Shown in pieces: positions 40,951-49,615 of a stretch of 64,000 nt of DNA. The translations under genes and the position numbers were made by a program. The notes beneath the pieces are model-generated. The model searched no databases. It saw nothing but the letters and a program-made list of their open reading frames with translations, and was not told where the DNA came from. The stretch is from Paenibacillus sp. DMB5 (GTDB lineage Bacteria > Bacillota > Bacilli > Paenibacillales > Paenibacillaceae): contig NZ_LRAC01000128.1 in NCBI RefSeq assembly GCF_001517085.1, positions 32,319 to 96,318 on the forward strand, read 5' to 3'. Position 1 is the stretch's first letter; the number at the start of each line of letters is the position of its first letter.

Positions 40951-42000
40951 TTGAGGCAGCATAAACGCCGGGTAGGATTCCGCGCGATCGCCTACTTGTT
41001 TACTTTTGTGGTTATACTCTATGTTACTGTTTTTATGAATACTCCTTATATTGTGTATCAGCCGGGGAGAGCCTCCGAGGTGGCACCGATGATCAAGGTG
41101 GAGAATGCAGACAAGGATGAAAAGGGCACCTTCATGATGACCACGGTATCAGCAAGCTATGCGAATGTGGCGCTGCTTATCGCGTCAGTCTTTAATTCCA
41201 ACAGTGAGGTTGTGCTGAAGGAGACGCGGCTTGGAAACAAAACAGAGCAGGAATACGCGGCGGAGCAGGTATATTATATGAACAGCTCGCAGTCTTTCGC
41301 CGTACAGGCCGCTTATCATGCGGCGGGTATCCCTTATGAGGACGTAGTGGATTACCTGTATGTGTTCTCTGTGCCGGGTACGGGTAATCCTGGTCAGTTC
41401 CGTCCGGGAGACCGGATAGTCAGCGTAGAAGGTCAGCATATCCCTGATCCTCAGGCCCTGTCTGCGCTGCTGTCATCCAGAACAATTGGAGACCGGGTTG
41501 AGGCCGTGCTGCAGCGGGACGGGAAGGAAATTACAGAGCAGGTAACACTGGTTGAGGTAATTGATGCGGATACCGGAAAAGGAAAACCGGGATTAGGCGT
41601 AGTGATCGGAGCTGTCCAGAAGGTGAAGCCCAAGGTTGCGGGCAAATCGGTCAGCTTCACGGATACCGATGTCGGCGGACCGTCAGCAGGGCTTATGTTC
41701 ACTATGGAAATCTATAACCAGCTTACTCCGGGCGATTTGACCGGAGGGCACAGAATTGCCGGGACGGGGACTATAAATGCTGAAGGCACCGTGGGAGCCA
41801 TCGGCGGGGTCAAGCATAAAATTGTTGCTGCCGACCGCGAGCACGCAGAGGTGTTCTTCGTGCCGGTCAAGAACTTTGACGAGGCCAAAGCGAAGGCAGA
41901 CGAAATAGGCACCTCGATGAAGCTGGTGCCTGTTGCTACGCTGGACGAGGCGCTTGATTATATGGAGAAGCTGCCGGCTACATTATCACCGGCGGCTTGA
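40951..42000 (+). CDS. ylbL: PDZ/Lon-type serine protease YlbL (SepM family)
   Basis: 349 aa. One N-terminal transmembrane helix (~10-30), PDZ domain (~120-195, GDRIVSVEGQHIPDPQ) and Lon-type catalytic domain (~205-345). The Lon domain has the Ser-Lys dyad visible: DTDVGGPSAGLMFTMEI (serine near 248) and AIGGVKHKIVAAD (lysine near 291). Cleaves proteins at the outer face of the membrane. TTG 40951 follows GAAGGGAA. Confidence 0.92.
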   Translation: MRQHKRRVGFRAIAYLFTFVVILYVTVFMNTPYIVYQPGRASEVAPMIKVENADKDEKGTFMMTTVSASYANVALLIASVFNSNSEVVLKETRLGNKTEQEYAAEQVYYMNSSQSFAVQAAYHAAGIPYEDVVDYLYVFSVPGTGNPGQFRPGDRIVSVEGQHIPDPQALSALLSSRTIGDRVEAVLQRDGKEITEQVTLVEVIDADTGKGKPGLGVVIGAVQKVKPKVAGKSVSFTDTDVGGPSAGLMFTMEIYNQLTPGDLTGGHRIAGTGTINAEGTVGAIGGVKHKIVAADREHAEVFFVPVKNFDEAKAKADEIGTSMKLVPVATLDEALDYMEKLPATLSPAA

Positions 42001-43212
42001 GATAGTCAGCGTACAGATCAGCCCGTTGGGGCTCATTGAATGCTCCGGCGTAGGCAGCAGCGGCCCGGAGGTCACGGTCTAATCCGGGATGGGTGAACTG
42101 CGCAGGTGAGAGAACAACCGGCCAGGCTGCCGTCCGCTTCATTTTCTTGAGCAGTTTGCGCCCGCTCTCGCGGAAGCCTAACACGCGGATGTATCCGGGT
42201 CCGCCAGCTAATGCGGACGGGGCCAGTTCGGCTTTGCTGTGATTCAATAAGGCATGAACAAGCAGGCGCTGCAGGCGGGTATGCGTGTAGCGCTTGCTTT
42301 TTAGCGCTTCCAGCAGCCCGCTGACTGTAAATTGATCCAGCTGCGGCATTACCTTGAGCAGCCGGTTCTCCAGCCCTTCATTCATATCCTGAAGCTCCCG
42401 CAGCTCTTCAGCGGTCCGGGTAATGAGGACGTGGCGCAGCTGGCTGCGGAAGTCCTCCAGACTTACCGGGCCTCTGCCTGCCGCATGTTCCCTCTCCAGG
42501 ATGGACATGCTATATTCCGGCAGGTATGCCGCCGGAGACCCCCCTTCCAGCAGCAGCCGGCGGATCGCCGTTGCGCTGGCAATGGACGACCCGCGCTGCA
42601 GCGGGTCGTGGAACCCTGCGCCGGTGCGCGGCACGGTGAAGGGCCTGATCGCGCTGCCAAGCCGGCGCAGCGCGATCAGGTAGTGCAGGCCGAGGCTGTT
42701 GTTGGCTGCGCAGCAGCGCCTCGGCCTCTAGAGGACTCCCGTGCCCGGCGGGAGTCCCGGACCAGACGGCCGCGCAGCAGCCCTGAGGCGGCCGGGAAGC
42801 TCGCTCCGAGCGCCAGGCGGCGGCGGAGCTCTTCCTGCAGCTCGCTGCTCTCATCGGCCAGGAACTCAGCCAGCCCGAGCAGCCCGCTTAAACTGCCTGC
42901 TTCGGAGCCGAAGCACAGGCTGTCCACGACTCCGGTCGCTTCCAGCAGTGAAACTGCTCCGAAGGCGAACCACTCGGCCGGCTGCAGGGCATAGCCGACC
43001 GGCAGCTCAAGCACGAGGTCGGCGCCCATGTGCAGCGCCATCTCAGTGCGGGCCTGCTTGCTCACCGCCGCCGGCTCGCCGCGCTGGGTGAACGGCCCGC
43101 TCATCACGACGATGGACGTGTCCGCGCCGGTCAGTCTTTTGGCCTCGTTAAAATGATGGACATGGCCGTTATGTAATGGATTATATTCAGCGATTATGCC
43201 GACTGTGGTCAC
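41978..43212 (-). pseudogene. tmcAL: tRNA(Met) cytidine acetate ligase (YlbM), frameshifted
   Basis: The first part starts at GTG 43212: VTTVGIIAEYNPLHNGHVHH, with the nucleotidyltransferase H-x-G-H and SGPFTQRGEPA. It runs in frame to about 42730. EAEALLRS then lies in a second frame and NNSLGLHYLIALRRLGS to the end in a third. Both joins lie in a GC-rich stretch at 42685-42735. Repair gives about 410 aa, as in B. subtilis YlbM (415). TmcAL makes ac4C34 in elongator tRNA(Met). Conserved gene, so sequencing error is likely, although loss is possible. Confidence 0.85.
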
Positions 43213-43304
43213 TGGTCGTGTCACTCCAAATCGTATTTGATATATTGGGTTAATAGTTATATCATAAGTTGTCCCGGTTATCGAAACAATATAAAGGAAA
43301 ATGG

Positions 43305-43334
43305 TTGACAAACTTCGGTAATTCTAGGTATAAT
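43305..43334 (+). promoter_or_regulatory. Sigma-A promoter of yceD-rpmF
   Basis: TTGACA (43305-43310), an 18-base spacer and TATAAT (43329-43334), 28 bases before the yceD start. Confidence 0.85.
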
Positions 43335-43361
43335 AATTTTTGTTTGTTTGGAGTGATGAAT

Positions 43362-43883
43362 ATGAAGATTCACTTTCGCAAATTGGCAAATGCCGACGAG
43401 CCACTGCACCTCCATGAGACACTGGATGTCAGCGAGCTTGTCAAAGGGCGGAAGGATATACTTTCTGTTGCACCGCTTACAGTGAACCTTAAAGCGCTGC
43501 CCGCGGGAACCGATAGTGTGAACGTGGTGGGAACATTGGAAGGGAATGTGGACATGTTATGTGCACGTTGCCTCAGCGAGGTTAACAGCAAATTGAACAT
43601 TCCTTTTGCTGAGACTTTCAAATGGCTTAAGCAGCCGCTTCTTCCTGAAGACGAAGATGACGAACTCATCTACGTTGAGGACGAGATTGTGGATCTTGTT
43701 CCTTACGCGGAAGAAAACTTCGTACTGCACTTACCGGATTCGGTATTGTGCAAGGCAGACTGTCTTGGTCTTTGTCAGACATGTGGACAAAATTTGAACG
43801 AAGGCACCTGCAGTTGCGACAACACAGTAGTCGATCCCCGGCTTGCTGCGTTGAAAGGATTCTTTACCAAGCAAGATGACTAA
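43362..43883 (+). CDS. yceD: YceD family (DUF177) ribosome-associated protein
   Basis: 173 aa. ATG 43362, behind TTTGGAG, is preferred to ATG 43356. It carries the DUF177 pattern LCARCLSEVNSKLNIPF, and then DCLGLCQTCGQNLNEGTC near the C-terminus, a cysteine cluster likely to bind zinc. Its position directly before rpmF (53 bases) is the classical arrangement. Required for 23S rRNA accumulation in some bacteria. Confidence 0.9.
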   Translation: MKIHFRKLANADEPLHLHETLDVSELVKGRKDILSVAPLTVNLKALPAGTDSVNVVGTLEGNVDMLCARCLSEVNSKLNIPFAETFKWLKQPLLPEDEDDELIYVEDEIVDLVPYAEENFVLHLPDSVLCKADCLGLCQTCGQNLNEGTCSCDNTVVDPRLAALKGFFTKQDD

Positions 43884-43936
43884 GAACAAATCCCGGGTTA
43901 TAACGGGTCAACAACAAATTCAGGAGGTTGATAATC

Positions 43937-44110
43937 ATGGCAGTACCACAACGCAGAACGTCCAAGACTCGCCGCGACAAACGTCGCACCCACTTCAAAC
44001 TGGTAGTACCAGGTATGGTGAAATGTGAACAATGCGGAGAGCTGAAACTGGCTCACCACGTATGCAAAGTTTGCGGAACTTACAAAGCTAGAGAAATCAT
44101 CAAACAATAG
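43937..44110 (+). CDS. rpmF: 50S ribosomal protein L32
   Basis: 57 aa beginning AVPQRRTSKTRRDKRRTH after ATG. Zinc ribbon CEQCGELKLAHHVCKVCG (two CxxC pairs), the zinc-binding L32 form. AGGAGG precedes the ATG; an in-frame start at 43928 would put three extra residues before it. Confidence 0.97.
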   Translation: MAVPQRRTSKTRRDKRRTHFKLVVPGMVKCEQCGELKLAHHVCKVCGTYKAREIIKQ

Positions 44111-44123
44111 TTTGTGATAAGAG

Positions 44124-44159
44124 ATAGCACTTCATCTTAGGGTGGGGTGCTATTTTTTT
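44124..44159 (+). terminator. Terminator of yceD-rpmF
   Basis: ATAGCAC (44124-44130) pairs with GTGCTAT (44147-44153) and T7 follows. Confidence 0.85.
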
Positions 44160-44452
44160 ATGGGCCGAAGTATTTTAGGCTTGCTGCGTGGCAGGTGTCG
44201 GGGACTTGAGCCTAAGGGAGTGCATTTGAGTCCGTCTGCTAATGACACTTAAGAATTCATCGGATTCTCGTCATTTTATTTCACTTTTTTGCCTGACTTC
44301 AAAGAATTGGTTGTAAGTTAGCCCGATTACATAACATCCTAACGGGAAAATAGACTTGCCGGGAGCCCGGCTCAGAGCTGGACCGTCCCGGCAAAGGATG
44401 CCTTGTGAATGTAACTTTCTTGTCAATGCTTTATTTTTGGCGGCTTATGCTT
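44160..44452. other. Region between rpmF and fapR with a structured element
   Basis: No gene. TTGCCGGGA (44356-44364) and TCCCGGCAA (44386-44394) form a 9-bp stem with a smaller GAGC/GCTC hairpin inside, not followed by T residues. It lies about 60 bases before the fapR -10. Confidence 0.45.
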
Positions 44453-44481
44453 TATACTACATATTAGTACCTGGTTCTAAA
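44453..44481 (+). promoter_or_regulatory. fapR promoter and FapR operator
   Basis: TATACT -10 (44453-44458) followed by ATTAGTACCTGGTTCTAAA (44463-44481), an imperfect inverted repeat nearly identical to the known FapR site ATTAGTACCTGATACTAAT. It overlaps the likely start point, so FapR represses its own operon until malonyl-CoA/ACP releases it. Confidence 0.85.
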
Positions 44482-44681
44482 ATGATATTTTAACCATAAC
44501 GTAAGTGATGACAGCGGCCTTTTCCGCGGCCGGATGCTTGTTTCAGATATAAGAATACTAAAGGCGTAACGCCATAAATCATCCTTATATTGCAGGCTGT
44601 TATAGGCAAACCGTCCGCTTCCGGATGGTTGAGCTGTTTTATGCCTGAGCATGTGCCAGGAGGTGAGCCGCCATAGAGCGG

Positions 44682-45278
44682 ATGTCCAAGAAAGAGCGCC
44701 AGCAGAAGCTGCTTCAGATCATCGACGGCAATCCGTTTGTGACAGACAGGGAGCTGACCCGGCAGCTCAAGGTGAGCATCCAGACCATCCGGCTGGACAG
44801 GCTTGAGCTGGGAATACCGGAGCTGCGCGAACGGATGAAGCAGATGGCAGAGCACTCCTATGATCAGGTGCGTTCACTGCCGCCTGATGAAGTGGTCGGT
44901 GACATTGTTGATCTGCAGCTGGACAAGAGCGGAATATCCATCTTTGAGATCCGTGAAGAGCATGTTTTCTCCAGAAACGGGATCGCCCGCGGCCATTATG
45001 TGTTTGGTCAGGCGAATTCGCTGGCAGTGGCTGTGATCAATGATGAGATTGCACTGACGGCTTCCGCCGATATCCGGTTTGTGCGGATGGTGCGGCTCGG
45101 AGAGAAATGTATTGCCAAAGCGCAGGTGCGTTCACTTGCCGGCCGGGGCGGCAAGGCTGAAGTGGACGTGTTTACGTATGTCGGGGAAGAGCTTGTGTTT
45201 CAGGGTCATTTCGTAGTGTACCGCTCTGCAGTTGAAGAATACAGCGAAGGGGGAAACCGCAATGCTGATCGCCATTGA
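44682..45278 (+). CDS. fapR: Transcription factor FapR, malonyl-CoA sensor
   Basis: 198 aa. N-terminal helix-turn-helix (VTDRELTRQLKVSIQTIRLD) and C-terminal hot-dog ligand domain (GHYVFGQANSLAVAVINDE). Represses the fatty acid and phospholipid genes that follow. ATG 44682 is the first standard start, but the strong AGGAGGTGA lies at 44658-44666, spaced ideally for an ATA at 44673. The real N-terminus may be three residues longer with a non-standard start, or ATA may be a sequence error. First gene of the lipid operon. Confidence 0.92.
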   Translation: MSKKERQQKLLQIIDGNPFVTDRELTRQLKVSIQTIRLDRLELGIPELRERMKQMAEHSYDQVRSLPPDEVVGDIVDLQLDKSGISIFEIREEHVFSRNGIARGHYVFGQANSLAVAVINDEIALTASADIRFVRMVRLGEKCIAKAQVRSLAGRGGKAEVDVFTYVGEELVFQGHFVVYRSAVEEYSEGGNRNADRH

Positions 45279-46251
45279 TGCCATGGGCGGAGATAATGCA
45301 CCCGAATGTAATGTGGAAGGTGCTTTGTCAGCGGCCGCAGAATGGAGCGATACCCAGCTGGTGCTGGTCGGCGACCAAGCCAGACTTGAACCGCTGCTGA
45401 AGAATAAGCCTTCGAACGTGACAGTGCGTCATGCGGGGGAAGTAATCGGTTCCGATGAGGAGCCTGTAAAGGCGGTCCGCCGCAAAAAGGATTCATCCAT
45501 GGTCGTAGCGGGAAGGATGGTGCGCGAGGGTGAAGCCGATGCCATGATTTCTTCCGGGAATACCGGAGCGCTGATGACTACCGGGCTGCTGGTTGTGGGA
45601 AGAATGGACGGTATAGAACGCCCTGCACTGGCCCCGATGATTCCGACACTTGATGATGTCGGCGTACTGGCGCTGGATCTTGGAGCCAATATGGACGCCA
45701 AACCGCAGCATCTGGCACAATATGCACTAATGGGCAGTATATACCGCAGCAAGGTGCATGGGATTGCGCGGCCCCGGGTCGGCCTCCTGAATGTGGGGAC
45801 GGAGCCGGGTAAAGGCAATGAGCTGACCAAAGAAGCCTATCCGCTGCTTGAAGCACTGCCGGGCATTCATTTTGTCGGCAATGTAGAAGCGCGCGATGTG
45901 CTCACAGGCGCATGTGACGTGCTTGTCTGCGACGGCTTTGCCGGAAACATTCTGCTCAAGACACTGGAGGGAACGGCCGGAGCGATGTTTTCCCTCCTCA
46001 AGGAGCAGTTCAGCAAATCCCTCAAAACTAAGCTCGGCGCAGCGATTCTGATGCCTGAGCTGAGAAGTCTCAAAGGCAAAATGGATTATAAGGAGCATGG
46101 TGGTGCCCCGCTGCTGGGCCTTAGCGGCCTGGTTGTAAAGGGCCACGGCTCTTCGGACGGCAATGCGGTGAAGAATGCGGTCAGACAGGCGCGGATTGCG
46201 CTGCAGGCGGGCCTTGTGTCCGGCATATCGAAGGAAATTAGTGGGAAGTGA
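45262..46251 (+). CDS. plsX: Phosphate acyltransferase
   Basis: 329 aa. Starts MLIAIDAMGGDNAPE with GAAGGGGG upstream. Typical Rossmann-like fold with VISSGNTGALMTT-type motif (MISSGNTGALMTTGLLV), GNVEARDVLTGACDVLVCDG and HGSSDGNAVKNAV. Makes acyl-phosphate from acyl-ACP for phosphatidic acid synthesis. Its start overlaps fapR and its stop is four bases into fabH. Confidence 0.96.
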   Translation: MLIAIDAMGGDNAPECNVEGALSAAAEWSDTQLVLVGDQARLEPLLKNKPSNVTVRHAGEVIGSDEEPVKAVRRKKDSSMVVAGRMVREGEADAMISSGNTGALMTTGLLVVGRMDGIERPALAPMIPTLDDVGVLALDLGANMDAKPQHLAQYALMGSIYRSKVHGIARPRVGLLNVGTEPGKGNELTKEAYPLLEALPGIHFVGNVEARDVLTGACDVLVCDGFAGNILLKTLEGTAGAMFSLLKEQFSKSLKTKLGAAILMPELRSLKGKMDYKEHGGAPLLGLSGLVVKGHGSSDGNAVKNAVRQARIALQAGLVSGISKEISGK

Positions 46252-46259
46252 GTGACGAG

Positions 46260-47249
46260 ATGAATCAGTTGCGTTCGGTAGGGATAATCGGGACAGGAAA
46301 ATATGTGCCTGAGCAAATATTGACTAATAGTGATCTTGAGAAGATAGTCGAAACCAATGATGAATGGATTGTCAGCCGCACAGGCATCCGGGAACGGCAT
46401 ATTGCGGCACCGCATGAGGCGACCTCGGATCTTGCGTATGAAGCTGCGCTCAAAGCGCTGGAATCTGCAGGGATGAAGGCAGAAGATCTGGAGCTTATTA
46501 TTGTTGCTACCATTACTCCGGACACATCATTCCCATCCACAGCCTGCATACTGCAGGATAAGCTGGGAGCTAAGGGAGCAGCCGCATTTGACTTGTCTGC
46601 AGCCTGCTCAGGCTTTGTCTACAGCCTTGCTACAGCTACAAACTTTATTAAGACCGGCATGTATAACAATGCACTGGTTATCGGTGCCGACACTCTTTCA
46701 CGCATTACTGATTATACCGACCGCAACACCTGCGTCCTGTTCGGCGATGGTGCGGGTGCGGTGATTCTCGGTGAGGTTCCGGAAGGACGCGGATTCCAGT
46801 CATTCGACCTTGGAGCGGAGGGTGCAGGCGGCAGCCTGCTGAAGCTTGAAGCAGGGGGCTCGCGCCTGCCGGCATCTGCCCAGACTATTGAAGACAAGAA
46901 GCACTTCATATATATGAACGGCCGTGAAGTGTTCAAGTTCGCCGTACGTGTAATGGGTACAGCCACAGAACGCGTTCTGTCCAAGGCAGGACTCGGCAAG
47001 GAAAATATTGATCTCTTTGTACCGCACCAGGCGAACATCCGGATCATTCAGTCTGCGATGCAGCGTCTGGATCTGCCGGAAGAGAAGGTGGTCGTCAATG
47101 TTGACCGTTATGCCAACACTTCCGCAGCTTCGATTCCGCTTGCGCTGGTAGAGGCGGCAGAGGAAGGCCGGATGAAGGAAGGCGATACCGTACTGATGGT
47201 TGGCTTCGGCGGCGGACTTACGTGGGGAGCTTCCGTATTAATCTGGTAA
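46260..47249 (+). CDS. fabH: 3-oxoacyl-ACP synthase III
   Basis: 329 aa. Catalytic triad visible: cysteine in LSAACSGF (near 113), histidine in FVPHQANIRI (near 250) and asparagine in RYANTSAASIP (near 280). Condenses acetyl/branched acyl-CoA with malonyl-ACP to start chains. ATG 46260 or GTG 46248 (overlapping the plsX stop as GTGA); both have only modest ribosome binding sites. In Paenibacillus this gene is inserted in the fap operon between plsX and fabD. Confidence 0.95.
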   Translation: MNQLRSVGIIGTGKYVPEQILTNSDLEKIVETNDEWIVSRTGIRERHIAAPHEATSDLAYEAALKALESAGMKAEDLELIIVATITPDTSFPSTACILQDKLGAKGAAAFDLSAACSGFVYSLATATNFIKTGMYNNALVIGADTLSRITDYTDRNTCVLFGDGAGAVILGEVPEGRGFQSFDLGAEGAGGSLLKLEAGGSRLPASAQTIEDKKHFIYMNGREVFKFAVRVMGTATERVLSKAGLGKENIDLFVPHQANIRIIQSAMQRLDLPEEKVVVNVDRYANTSAASIPLALVEAAEEGRMKEGDTVLMVGFGGGLTWGASVLIW

Positions 47250-47323
47250 ACGAATAATGGACCCCGCACCAGCCGCTGGATAGCGGCGGGACAGTGCACG
47301 GGTTATGTGAAGGAGTCTGTACA

Positions 47324-48247
47324 ATGGGTAAAATTGCATTTGTCTTTCCCGGGCAGGGTGCGCAGGCAGTCGGGATGGGTAAGGATGTATATGACGCACT
47401 GCCGCAGAGCCGTGCCGTATTTGATAAAGGCGACGAGGTGCTCGGATTTTCCTTGAGCCGGCTTGTATTTGAGGGGCCGGACAGCGACCTGAAACAGACT
47501 GTAAATACGCAGCCTGCTCTTGTTACAACAAGTGTAGCGTACCTTGAAGCGCTTGCCGGCAAGGGACTGAAGCCGGATTATGTTGCCGGACACAGCCTTG
47601 GCGAGTACAGCGCACTGGTTGCCGCCGGCGTGCTTTCCTACGAGGATGCTGTGCAGCTTGTACGGCTGCGCGGTCGTTTCATGGAAGAAGCGGTGCCGGG
47701 CGGACAAGGGGCAATGGCTGCAGTACTGGGGGCAGAACGCGAGGCGCTTGCGGGGCTGTGCCGCAGTATTTCCGAGGAAGGCAATACTGTAGAGCTTGCT
47801 AATGTGAACTGTCCGGGGCAGATCGTCGTTTCCGGCTCTCAGGCGGGCGTTAGCGCTGTTGTAGAACGGGTTAAGGAAGCCGGCGGCAAACGGGCGATTC
47901 CGCTTGAAGTCAGCGGACCGTTCCATTCCTCCATGATGAAGGAGGCTGCTGAGCGTCTGGCTGCCGAGCTGCAGCGCGTAACCTTTAATGCTCCTGCAGT
48001 TCCAGTCGTAGTTAATGTAACGGCCTCACCCGTAACCGATCCCGAAGAGATCCGTGAGCTGCTTGTGCGTCAGGTATACTCACCGGTTCTCTGGCAGGAC
48101 AGCGTGGAATGGCTGATTGCTAATGGTGTGGACACCTTTGTAGAGATCGGCTCCGGCAGCGTGCTGGCCGGCCTGATCCGCAAAATCGACAAAGCGGTTA
48201 AGGTAATAGGCATTAACAGCCTGGAAAGTGTGCAGGCTGAACTGTAA
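47324..48247 (+). CDS. fabD: Malonyl-CoA:ACP transacylase
   Basis: 307 aa. Active serine in GHSLGEYSALV (near 90), with the preceding FPGQGAQAVGMGKD and the histidine in EVSGPFHSSMMK. Loads malonyl groups on ACP. AAGGAG precedes the ATG 47324. Confidence 0.96.
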   Translation: MGKIAFVFPGQGAQAVGMGKDVYDALPQSRAVFDKGDEVLGFSLSRLVFEGPDSDLKQTVNTQPALVTTSVAYLEALAGKGLKPDYVAGHSLGEYSALVAAGVLSYEDAVQLVRLRGRFMEEAVPGGQGAMAAVLGAEREALAGLCRSISEEGNTVELANVNCPGQIVVSGSQAGVSAVVERVKEAGGKRAIPLEVSGPFHSSMMKEAAERLAAELQRVTFNAPAVPVVVNVTASPVTDPEEIRELLVRQVYSPVLWQDSVEWLIANGVDTFVEIGSGSVLAGLIRKIDKAVKVIGINSLESVQAEL

Positions 48248-48289
48248 CTGCCAGAATTTAAACAGGGCACTTGGAAAGGGGAATATAGA

Positions 48290-49039
48290 ATGTTCTCAGC
48301 ATTAAAAGGCCAGACGGCCCTGGTCACCGGCGGCTCCCGCGGAATCGGGCGCAGCATTGCGCTGGCGCTGGCGGAGCATGGCGTGAAGGTGGCCGTGAAC
48401 TATTCCGGAAGCGAGGCTGCAGCGCAGGAGACTGTAGCGCGTATTGCCGAGCTGGGCTCTGAGGGCATCGCGCTCAAGGGGAACGTAGGAAGCAGCGAAC
48501 AGGCGGAGAACCTTGTTAAAGAGGTTATCAACACCTGGGGCAGAATCGACATTCTGGTTAACAACGCCGGTATTACCCGGGACAATCTGATTATGCGCAT
48601 GAAGGAAGAAGAATTCGATCAGGTCATCGAAACCAATCTCAAAGGTGTGTTTAACTGCCTGAAGGCCGTTACACGTCCGATGATGAAGCAGCGCTACGGC
48701 CGGATCATCAATATTTCCTCCGTCGTGGGCGTAACAGGAAATCCCGGCCAGGTCAACTATACCGCTGCCAAGGCAGGCGTAATCGGTATGACCAAATCGG
48801 CGGCGCGGGAGCTGGCTTCCCGCGGAATTACCGTGAATTGCATCGCTCCGGGGTTCATTGATACCGACATGACCCGTGAGCTGTCCGATGAAGTCCGCAG
48901 CGAGCTGGTGAAGGGGATTCCCCTTGCCCAGCTTGGGCGGCCGGAGGACATTGCTAACACGGCTGTATTTTTAGCCTCGCAGGGGGCAGCTTATATGACA
49001 GGCCAGACACTTCATGTGGACGGCGGTATGTACATGTAA
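48290..49039 (+). CDS. fabG: 3-oxoacyl-ACP reductase
   Basis: 249 aa SDR. NADPH loop TGGSRGIGRSIA (near 12), NNAG (near 88) and the catalytic YxxxK in YTAAKAG (near 155), with S at ISSVVG. Ends in VDGGMYM, the usual C-terminus. AAAGGGG precedes the ATG. Second last step of the extension cycle's reductions; belongs to the same operon. Confidence 0.96.
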   Translation: MFSALKGQTALVTGGSRGIGRSIALALAEHGVKVAVNYSGSEAAAQETVARIAELGSEGIALKGNVGSSEQAENLVKEVINTWGRIDILVNNAGITRDNLIMRMKEEEFDQVIETNLKGVFNCLKAVTRPMMKQRYGRIINISSVVGVTGNPGQVNYTAAKAGVIGMTKSAARELASRGITVNCIAPGFIDTDMTRELSDEVRSELVKGIPLAQLGRPEDIANTAVFLASQGAAYMTGQTLHVDGGMYM

Positions 49040-49161
49040 GCCTGAAGAAAGCTTGGAACAGCTATGGAGGGAACGGGAAGAGGCGGCCGGAAAGCGTTTT
49101 TTATGCTCTATGGTATTTTGACTTCATATCTCGTATAATACCAAAAGAGGAGGTGAACCGG

Positions 49162-49395
49162 ATGTCCGATGTATTGGAGCGTGTAAAACGCATTGTCATC
49201 GACCGCTTGGGTGCCGATGAAGCGGAGGTAACATTAGAAGCGTCTTTCAAAGATGATTTGGGTGCTGATTCTCTTGATGTAGTAGAATTGGTTATGGAAT
49301 TGGAAGATGAATTCGACATGGAAATCTCTGATGAAGATGCAGAGAAGATTACGACCGTGGGTGAAGTTGTGAAGTACATACAATCTCATACCTAG
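49162..49395 (+). CDS. acpP: Acyl carrier protein
   Basis: 77 aa, acidic. 4'-phosphopantetheine site serine in GADSLDVVELVMELEDE. ATG 49162 follows AGGAGGTG; the GTG at 49153 lies within that ribosome binding site. A TATAAT at 49134-49139 suggests an extra promoter for acpP with a weak -35. Confidence 0.96.
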   Translation: MSDVLERVKRIVIDRLGADEAEVTLEASFKDDLGADSLDVVELVMELEDEFDMEISDEDAEKITTVGEVVKYIQSHT

Positions 49396-49615
49396 AGTCA
49401 TATGATTGAGGGTCCCGCCCCCCTGGGGACGGGACTTCTCCTCATTTTACACATCATTTGCAAGTCCAAGGATGCCGAGAGCACCTTTATCCGAGGAAAA
49501 TTACAGAACCGCAGGCAGGACATGCTATTGCGGGGATTGCAGTTTATATAGAGATTTCAGAGAGCAGTGCTTCGTTAGAAATGAAGTATACAGCCTACAG
49601 ATGGGGTGATTGCGT
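49396..49615. other. Intergenic region acpP-fabF
   Basis: A GTCCCG...CGGGAC hairpin (about 49412-49435) follows acpP; the T tract is poor, so read-through into fabF is likely. No gene called. Confidence 0.45.
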
